Source of the DNA: Streptomyces virginiae
GTDB taxonomy: Bacteria; Actinomycetota; Actinomycetes; Streptomycetales; Streptomycetaceae
Reading direction: 5' to 3'
Length of the DNA stretch: 64,000 nt
NCBI RefSeq assembly: GCF_000720455.1
Contig: NZ_JOAK01000001.1
Coordinates: 248,001-312,000, forward strand
Part shown: piece by piece, positions 58,996-64,000 of the stretch
Position numbering within the stretch: the stretch's first letter is position 1
Layout of the letters: every line of letters starts with the position of its first letter
Made by a program: the position numbers and the translations under genes
The notes under the pieces: model-generated
What the model was told of the DNA's origin: nothing
The model's database searches: none
Seen by the model: only the letters and a program-made list of their open reading frames with translations

Positions 58996-59034
58996 CAGTC
59001 CCGCAGCCCCGCAGCCCCGCAGTCCCGCAGTCCC
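58996..59034. repeat. Short tandem repeat CCGCAG(C/T)CC
   Basis: About four copies of a 9-bp unit (CCGCAGCCC, then CCGCAGTCC variants) lie in the gap between the small membrane gene and the LURP-one gene. Confidence 0.75.
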
Positions 59035-59070
59035 ATCAGTCGCGCTGTCGCGCAGTCCCCGCTGTCCCGC

Positions 59071-59574
59071 TCACTCCGGGAGGGCGTCCTCCCGTTCCTT
59101 CTCGGCCATCCGGATCACGCACACCGCGACCGCCACCAGCAGCGCCGCGTCCGCGTCCTCCCGGACCACGTCCACCGCGTACGTCTCCCGCACCCGGTAC
59201 CACTGCCGGGAGACGAGCGCGAGCAGCTCCCCGTCGTACTCGACCTTGAACTCCCGGTCCAGGATCCGTCCGCTGACGTCGAGCTCCGTGCCCTCCACCA
59301 GCGTCACGCGGAAGTGGTTGCGCAGCAGCGAGAAGCGCTTGCGGCGGATCACCGCGAGCCGCCGCTCGTCCCGCTCCAGGGTCATGGCGTCGCGGAAGGC
59401 GAAGAGCTTCTCCCGCAGGGTGATCACGATCCGGCCGTCCGGATCCTTCAGCTCCAGCGTGTCCCGGAAGCGCAGCGCCTTCCCGTCGACGAGGAAGGCG
59501 TGCCGCCCGTCCTCGTCCTCGATCCAGTAGTCGTCCCCGATGGCCAGCATTTTGTCCCGAACGAGGTATTTCAT
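59071..59574 (-). CDS. LURP-one-related (LOR/Tubby-like) family protein
   Basis: Protein of 167 aa with the beta-barrel pattern of LURP-one/DUF567 proteins: M-K-Y-L-V-R-D-K at the start, then strands with D-G-K-A-L-R-F-R-D-T and I-R-R-K-R-F-S-L-L-R. The final hydrophobic segment (A-A-L-L-V-A-V-A-V-C-V-I) is the C-terminal helix buried in the barrel in this fold. In plants relatives affect membrane or defence roles; bacterial role unknown. It is divergent from the ATP-grasp-like gene with 32 bp between starts. Confidence 0.8.
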   Translation of the reverse strand: MKYLVRDKMLAIGDDYWIEDEDGRHAFLVDGKALRFRDTLELKDPDGRIVITLREKLFAFRDAMTLERDERRLAVIRRKRFSLLRNHFRVTLVEGTELDVSGRILDREFKVEYDGELLALVSRQWYRVRETYAVDVVREDADAALLVAVAVCVIRMAEKEREDALPE

Positions 59575-59594
59575 GCGCTGATCAGTGCCCGCGA

Positions 59595-59600
59595 TAGGTT
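59595..59600 (+). promoter_or_regulatory. -10 element of a likely leaderless transcript (ATP-grasp-like gene)
   Basis: TAGGTT lies six bases before the ATG at 59607, with no Shine-Dalgarno sequence. Confidence 0.55.
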
Positions 59601-59606
59601 TCCCCC

Positions 59607-60407
59607 ATGCCACTCCTCTACGTGACCGACCTGGCGTACCCCGCACGCGGCCGCCGATACTGCGACGAGGACATATTCCTCACCTCGCGCCTGCGCGAGC
59701 ACTTCGCGCTGGCCCTGTGCCACCCCGCCGACGCGCGCGCCCTGATGCCCGGCTTCGACGCCGTGATCGTCCGCAACAGCGGCCCGGTCCTGCACTACCA
59801 GGAGGAGTACGACGCCTTCCGCGCGGCCGCCCTCGCCGCCGGCACGCCCGTCTACAACCCCCTCACCGGCCGTGCCGACATGGCCGGCAAGCAGTACCTC
59901 CTCGACCTGACGACCGCCGGCTACCCGGTCATCCCGACCGTCGACGACCCGGCCCGGCTCGCGGAACTGCCGCAGGCGCCCGAGTACGTCGTCAAGCCGA
60001 AGCAGGGCGCCGACTCCATCGGCCTCACCTTCACCGCGACACCGACCGGCCCGGCCGGGGCCGTGCTGATCCAGCCGCGCATCGACTTCACGTACGAGGT
60101 GTCCTTCTACTTCGTCGACGACGCCTTCCAGTACGCGCTCCACGCCCCCGACCCGGCCCGCCGCTGGGAGCTGCGCCCCTACGAACCGACCGGTGAGGAC
60201 CTGGCCTTCGCCCGCTCCTTCGTCGAATGGAACACCCTCGGCCACGGCATCCAGCGCGTGGACGCCTGCCGGGCGCCCTCCGGCGAACTGCTCCTCGTCG
60301 AGCTGGAGGACCTCAACCCGTACCTGTCCCTCGACCTCGTGCCCGCGCACGTGCAGGACGCCTTCGTCACGGCCCTCACGGGATCTCTCCACTCCTTCCT
60401 CGGCTGA
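59607..60407 (+). CDS. ATP-grasp-like protein of unknown substrate
   Basis: Protein of 266 aa with a possible ATP-grasp layout: a Rossmann-like N-terminus (residues 1-85), central Y-V-V-K-P-K-Q-G-A-D-S-I-G (the grasp lysine and glycine loop near 130-142), I-Q-P-R-I-D-F-T-Y-E-V-S-F near 155, and the metal-binding V-E-L-E-D-L-N-P-Y near 230. These resemble glutathione-synthase/RimK-type ligases. Substrate unknown. It may act alone, as no peptide-precursor gene is adjacent. Confidence 0.75.
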   Translation: MPLLYVTDLAYPARGRRYCDEDIFLTSRLREHFALALCHPADARALMPGFDAVIVRNSGPVLHYQEEYDAFRAAALAAGTPVYNPLTGRADMAGKQYLLDLTTAGYPVIPTVDDPARLAELPQAPEYVVKPKQGADSIGLTFTATPTGPAGAVLIQPRIDFTYEVSFYFVDDAFQYALHAPDPARRWELRPYEPTGEDLAFARSFVEWNTLGHGIQRVDACRAPSGELLLVELEDLNPYLSLDLVPAHVQDAFVTALTGSLHSFLG

Positions 60408-60435
60408 TGTCAGTGCCGGGTGCCAGGCTCTTCCC

Positions 60436-60981
60436 ATGGACAAGACGACGTTCTGGCAGCTGATCGAGACGGCCCGCGCGGACACGGCGGCGGACGCGGA
60501 CACGGACGAGGACGCGGTGGCGCAGCGGGCGGGCGAGCTGCTCGCGGCCCGTCCGCAGGCGGAGATAGCCGCGGCCCAGCAGGTGCTGTGGGACCTGCTC
60601 GCGGAGTCCTACCGCAGCCCGCTCTGGGCCGCGGCCTACATGATCAACGGCGGCTGCTCGGACGACGGCTTCGACTACTTCCGCGGCTGGCTCCTCACGC
60701 AGGGCCGGACGGTCTTCGACGCCGCCCTGGCCGACCCGGACTCCCTCGCGGACCACCCGGCGGTCCGCGAGGCGGCCGCGGAGGGGCTGGAGCTCTGGGA
60801 CGAGGACGCCCTCTCGATCGCGTGGACCGCCTACGAGAGCGCCACCGGCCGCGAGCTCCCGGCGGACTCCTTCACGATCAGCTACCCGCCCCTGGACCCG
60901 TCCTGGGACTTCGACTTCGACGACGCGGCCGAACTGGCGACCCGGCTGCCGCGGCTGAGCGCCCTCTTCGACTACTCGTAG
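60436..60981 (+). CDS. DUF4240 domain protein
   Basis: Acidic protein of 181 aa starting M-D-K-T-T-F-W-Q-L-I-E, as in DUF4240. F-D-Y-F-R-G-W-L-L-T-Q-G near 75-90 is a further family motif. No known function. A CAGGCT -10-like element six bases before the ATG suggests a leaderless transcript. Its last ten bases overlap the converging gene. Confidence 0.82.
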   Translation: MDKTTFWQLIETARADTAADADTDEDAVAQRAGELLAARPQAEIAAAQQVLWDLLAESYRSPLWAAAYMINGGCSDDGFDYFRGWLLTQGRTVFDAALADPDSLADHPAVREAAAEGLELWDEDALSIAWTAYESATGRELPADSFTISYPPLDPSWDFDFDDAAELATRLPRLSALFDYS

Positions 60982-61646
60982 CGGTACAGCAGGGATTCCC
61001 GTTCTTGCCGGCGGACGTCCTCGATGGTCAGACCGGGCATGTCCAGGTGGGCGAGGGTGATCTCGGCGGAGCTGGGGGCGGCGTCCTCGGCGAGCCACTG
61101 CTCGGGCTTCCACGCGCCGCTGCGCAGGAAGGCCTTCGGGCAGTGCTGGTAGGCCTCCTCGACCTCCACGACGATCGCGCTGCGCGGCGGCTTGCCGACG
61201 GCGGTCAGCTGCTCCAGCAGCCGCGGATCGGCGGAGACGCAGGCCCGCCCGTTCACCCGCAGCGTGGTGGTCCGGCCCGGGATGACGAAGATCAGCCCGG
61301 CCCGGCCCGTCTCCACGATGTTGTGGGCGGTGTCGAGCCGCTTGTTGCCGGTGGCGTCGGGGACGGCGAGGGTGAACTCGTCGAGGACGGCCACGAAGCC
61401 GGGCGGCCCGCCCCGGGGCGTCACGTCGCAGTGCCCGCCGGCCCCGGCGCTCGCGACGAACACCAGCGACGACCGCCCGATGACCGCGCGCGCGGCCTCG
61501 TGGATCCGGTCGACGGCCTTGCGCCGCGCCATCTCCCCCGGCTCCTCGTACAACTCCCGCAACTGCGCGGCGTCCCGCACGGCGCCGGCGTTCAAGGCCT
61601 CGAATGTCCGCCCCCTGGGCGGCCTGCTCCCCGTCACCCCCCGCAC
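60972..61646 (-). CDS. PPOX-family (MSMEG_1061-type) FMN-binding protein
   Basis: Split-barrel protein of 224 aa. The core runs from about 50 (S-L-V-F-V-A-S-A-G-A-G-G-H-C-D-V-T-P-R-G-G) to 165, with R-L-D-T-A-H-N-I-V-E-T-G-R-A-G-L and G-R-A-C-V-S-A-D. A 30-residue helical tail follows (L-D-M-P-G-L-T-I-E-D-V). The P-R-G-G and G-N-K-R motifs match the FMN-dependent subgroup. It converges with DUF4240. Confidence 0.85.
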   Translation of the reverse strand: MRGVTGSRPPRGRTFEALNAGAVRDAAQLRELYEEPGEMARRKAVDRIHEAARAVIGRSSLVFVASAGAGGHCDVTPRGGPPGFVAVLDEFTLAVPDATGNKRLDTAHNIVETGRAGLIFVIPGRTTTLRVNGRACVSADPRLLEQLTAVGKPPRSAIVVEVEEAYQHCPKAFLRSGAWKPEQWLAEDAAPSSAEITLAHLDMPGLTIEDVRRQERESLLYRYE

Positions 61647-61658
61647 GCTACCCGCCTC

Positions 61659-62211
61659 CTAGAGGCCGCCCGTGTCGAGGTCGATCCCGAACGGCTCCGG
61701 CAGCCGCACGGACGTCCCGAACGGATGCGGCCCGTCGGCCTTGGTGTACCCCAGGCTCCCGGGCTCGGCGAACAGGGTGACGGACCGCTCCAGCCGGTCG
61801 ACGAGCAGATAGAGCGGCGCCCCGTACTCGGCGTACCGCTTGCGCTTCACGACGCGGTCGGTCTCGGCGTTGGACTCGGACGTCACCTCGACGACGAGCA
61901 GCACCTGGTCCGGCAGCAGAGCGCCTCCGCCTTTCGCCAGTGCCTTGGGGACGACGGCCAGGTCAGGGGCGAACCAGTTGGATGAGCCAGGAAGGTCGAG
62001 GTTGCCCGACCCCGTGACGCAGTCCAGCTCCGACCCGAGGCCGAAGCTGGTCGCGGATCTCCTCCGCCGCGTTCTCGTGGTCCCAGCTCGGCGTCACGTG
62101 GGTGATGACCCCTTCGACGATCTCGGTGCGGTCTCCGCTGTGGTGCTGGATGGCGTACTTCAGCGCGCTCTCGGGGTCGATGCCTTCGCCGTAGTCGTGC
62201 GCGGTGGTCAT
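61659..62211 (-). pseudogene. Uma2-family (PD-(D/E)XK nuclease-like) gene broken by a frameshift
   Basis: The N-terminal part (from ATG 62211, M-T-T-A-H-D-Y-G-E-G-I-D-P-E-S) runs to about A-E-E-I-R-D-Q-L-R-P-R, then the frame changes by one base near 62040. The other frame continues with L-D-C-V-T-G-S-G-N-L-D-L-P-G-S-S-N-W-F-A-P-D-L-A-V-V and V-L-L-V-V-E-V-T-S-E-S, the Uma2 nuclease motifs, to a stop at 61659. Joined, they give a normal-length (about 180 aa) Uma2 protein. A sequencing error could give the same picture. Confidence 0.82.
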
Positions 62212-62352
62212 TCCGGACGCCTCCCTTGCTTCCCGTGACCAGGCTCCCACGGGCTGTCGCTCCATGTCGTCACCCCGGCGGGGGCCCTGGCCCCGCAGGG
62301 AACGTCGTACCGGCGTGACGGGGCGTTCACGGGCGGATGGCAAGCTTGAAGG

Positions 62353-64000
62353 ATGAACGATGCTGCCCCGGCGCCCACCCCCGCGCCCGCACCCCGCAAG
62401 CGTGCCCGTGTCCGTGCCCCCGAGCTGATCGGCAAAGGTGGCTGGCTGAACACCGGCGGGAAGGACCTGAGCCTCGCCGACCTGCGGGGACGCATCACGA
62501 TCCTCGATTTCTGGACCTTTTGCTGCATCAACTGCCTGCACGTCCTCGACGAGCTGCGCGAGCTGGAGGAGAAGCACCGCGACACCGTCGTGATCATCGG
62601 GGTGCACTCGCCGAAGTTCGTGCACGAGGCTGACCACGCGGCAGTCGTCGACGCCGTCGAGCGCTACGAGGTCCACCACCCCGTCCTCGACGACCCCGAG
62701 CTCGCCACCTGGAAGCAGTACGCCGTGCGCGCGTGGCCCACGCTCGTCGTGATCGACCCCGAGGGGTACGTCGTCGCCCAGCACGCGGGCGAGGGGCACG
62801 CCCACGCCATCGCGAAGCTGGTCGAGGAGCTGGAGGCCGAGCACGGCGCCAAGGGCACCCTGCGGCGCGGCGACGGCCCGTACGTGGCGCCCGAGCCCGT
62901 CGCGAGCGACCTGCGCTTCCCCGGCAAGGCGCTGCTGCTGCCCAGCGGGAACCTCCTCGTCTCCGACTCCACGCGCCACCAGCTGGTGGAGCTGGCCGCC
63001 GACGGGGAGAGCGTCGTACGCCGCATCGGCAGCGGCGAGCGCGGTTTCGCCGGCGACAGCTTCAGCGAGCCGCAGGGGCTGGCGCTGCTGCCCGACGGCC
63101 GGGTGGTCGTCGCCGACACCGTCAACCACGCGCTGCGCGTCCTGGACCTGGAGACCGGGGCCGTCGAGACGGTCGCCGGCACCGGGCGGCAGTGGTGGCA
63201 GGGCTCGCCGACCTCCGGGCCGGCCCTCGAGGTGGACCTGTCCTCGCCGTGGGACGTGGCCTGGTGGCAGGGCAAGGTGTGGATCGCCATGGCCGGTGTC
63301 CACCAGCTGTGGACCTGGGACCCGGCGCAGGGGACCGTCGAGGTCGCCGCCGGCACCACCAACGAGGGGCTGCACGACGGTCCGGCCGCCGAGGCCTGGT
63401 TCGCCCAGCCGTCCGGGCTCGCCGCCGCCGGGGACCGGCTGTGGATCGCCGACTCCGAGACCAGCGCCCTGCGGTACGTCCACCCCACCGACACCGGCTA
63501 CGCCGTCACCTCAGCCGTCGGCACCGGCCTGTTCGACTTCGGGCACCGGGACGGGGACGCCGCCCAGGCCCTGCTCCAGCACCCGCTCGGGGTGACCGCC
63601 CTGCCCGACGGCTCGGTCGCGGTGTGCGACACCTACAACCACGCGCTGCGCCGCTACGACCCCGCCACCGGCCAGGTCTCGACGCTGGCGACCGACCTGC
63701 GCGAGCCCAGCGACGCCGTGCTCGTCGGCGAGGACATCGTGGTCGTCGAGTCCGCCCGGCACCGCCTGACGCGGCTGCGGCTCCCGGAGGAGGCGGTACG
63801 GGTGGACGCGGTCGCCCACCGCACCCAGCGCGCCGCCACCGAGGTGGCGCCCGGCACGCTGCGCCTCGACGTGGTCTTCCGGGCCCCGAGCGGGCAGAAG
63901 CTCGACACCCGCTACGGGCCCTCCACCCGCCTGCTCGTCTCCTCGACCCCGCCGGAGCTGCTGGCGGGCGGCGAGGGCGCCGGCAGCGACCTGTTCCGCG
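62353..64000 (+). CDS. Thioredoxin-like / NHL-repeat protein (partial, right edge)
   Basis: The frame is open from ATG 62353 to the end of the window (549 codons), so the C-terminus is missing. Residues about 25-165 form a thioredoxin-like domain with F-C-C-I-N-C-L in place of W-C-x-x-C, and W-P-T-L with the cis-proline. Residues from about 190 form NHL-type beta-propeller repeats (L-P-S-G-N-L-L-V-S-D-S and L-P-D-G-R-V-V-V-A-D-T, again near 420). This architecture matches NHLRC2-type proteins. No signal peptide; cytosolic. A GAAGG site is close to the ATG. Confidence 0.88.
   Translation, partial: MNDAAPAPTPAPAPRKRARVRAPELIGKGGWLNTGGKDLSLADLRGRITILDFWTFCCINCLHVLDELRELEEKHRDTVVIIGVHSPKFVHEADHAAVVDAVERYEVHHPVLDDPELATWKQYAVRAWPTLVVIDPEGYVVAQHAGEGHAHAIAKLVEELEAEHGAKGTLRRGDGPYVAPEPVASDLRFPGKALLLPSGNLLVSDSTRHQLVELAADGESVVRRIGSGERGFAGDSFSEPQGLALLPDGRVVVADTVNHALRVLDLETGAVETVAGTGRQWWQGSPTSGPALEVDLSSPWDVAWWQGKVWIAMAGVHQLWTWDPAQGTVEVAAGTTNEGLHDGPAAEAWFAQPSGLAAAGDRLWIADSETSALRYVHPTDTGYAVTSAVGTGLFDFGHRDGDAAQALLQHPLGVTALPDGSVAVCDTYNHALRRYDPATGQVSTLATDLREPSDAVLVGEDIVVVESARHRLTRLRLPEEAVRVDAVAHRTQRAATEVAPGTLRLDVVFRAPSGQKLDTRYGPSTRLLVSSTPPELLAGGEGAGSDLFR

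Noticed and set aside
61659..62211. Programmed frameshift in the Uma2 gene
   Set aside because: No slippery heptamer, hairpin or other recoding signal is evident at the junction; a mutation or sequencing error is simpler.

Overview
The window is about 72-73% G+C, with dense GC-rich genes, frequent GTG starts, ATGA/GTGA stop-start overlaps and many apparently leaderless transcripts. Together with mycothiol-, F420- and proteasome-linked genes this points to a Streptomyces chromosome. The gene order from pbpA/rodA/pstP/fhaB/fhaA through two sets of branched-chain 2-oxoacid dehydrogenase genes and two Ser/Thr kinases resembles, from memory, the S. coelicolor SCO38xx core region. Two perfect ParB sites (GTTTCACGTGAAAC) fit a position near the replication origin. 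I see no prophage, integrase, transposase, CRISPR array or large biosynthetic cluster.

Layout. 1-4690 (minus): the growth and phospho-signalling operon fhaA-fhaB-pstP-rodA-pbpA, with pbpA running off the left edge. 4984-5066: tRNA-Leu(CAG). 5316-10588 (plus): a NarL-type two-component pair whose kinase carries an extra C-terminal membrane and extracellular domain, a DUF2252 protein, a J-domain-like protein and a rhodanese. 10620-22469: phenylacetate catabolism (paaABCDE, paaN, paaH and a TetR regulator), an acyl-CoA dehydrogenase, a DUF5819/HTTM membrane pair and a SpoU methyltransferase. 22578-26818: an Lrp regulator divergent from the first E1a-E1b-E2 (bkd) operon. 26910-31920 (minus): quinone oxidoreductase, K+ channel, moeA, a MobA-like/DUF6457 fusion and the proteasome activator Bpa.

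32003-36312 (minus): a PadR-controlled ABC exporter (ATPase plus 955-aa FtsX permease). 36373-41860: a secreted/anchored protein, two divergent membrane Ser/Thr kinases, a flavin-type oxidase and a DosR-like orphan response regulator. 42169-45810: the second bkd operon. 45921-49411: GNAT, an unknown protein, an F420/PPOX protein and a DUF1266 protein. 49516-52241 (plus): a glutaredoxin-like protein, a papain-family (C1) cysteine peptidase fused to six W-W-R repeats, and a small chagasin-like (I42) protein. I consider this the most unusual assembly in the window. 52204-64000: DUF418, GntR+MFS, AraC, a maleylpyruvate-isomerase-like protein, a nitrilase-family amidase, LURP-one and ATP-grasp-like genes, DUF4240, PPOX, a frameshifted Uma2 gene and a thioredoxin-NHL protein running off the right edge.

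How the parts connect. Three promoters (paaA, paaN/paaH and the first bkd operon) carry related ACCGA-type inverted repeats, the first two strong and the third weak, suggesting one TetR regulator, encoded immediately after paaH, for phenylacetate genes. The two bkd operons both lack an E3 subunit and probably use a shared one. Functions are inferred from motifs and gene order read by eye. No database search was run.
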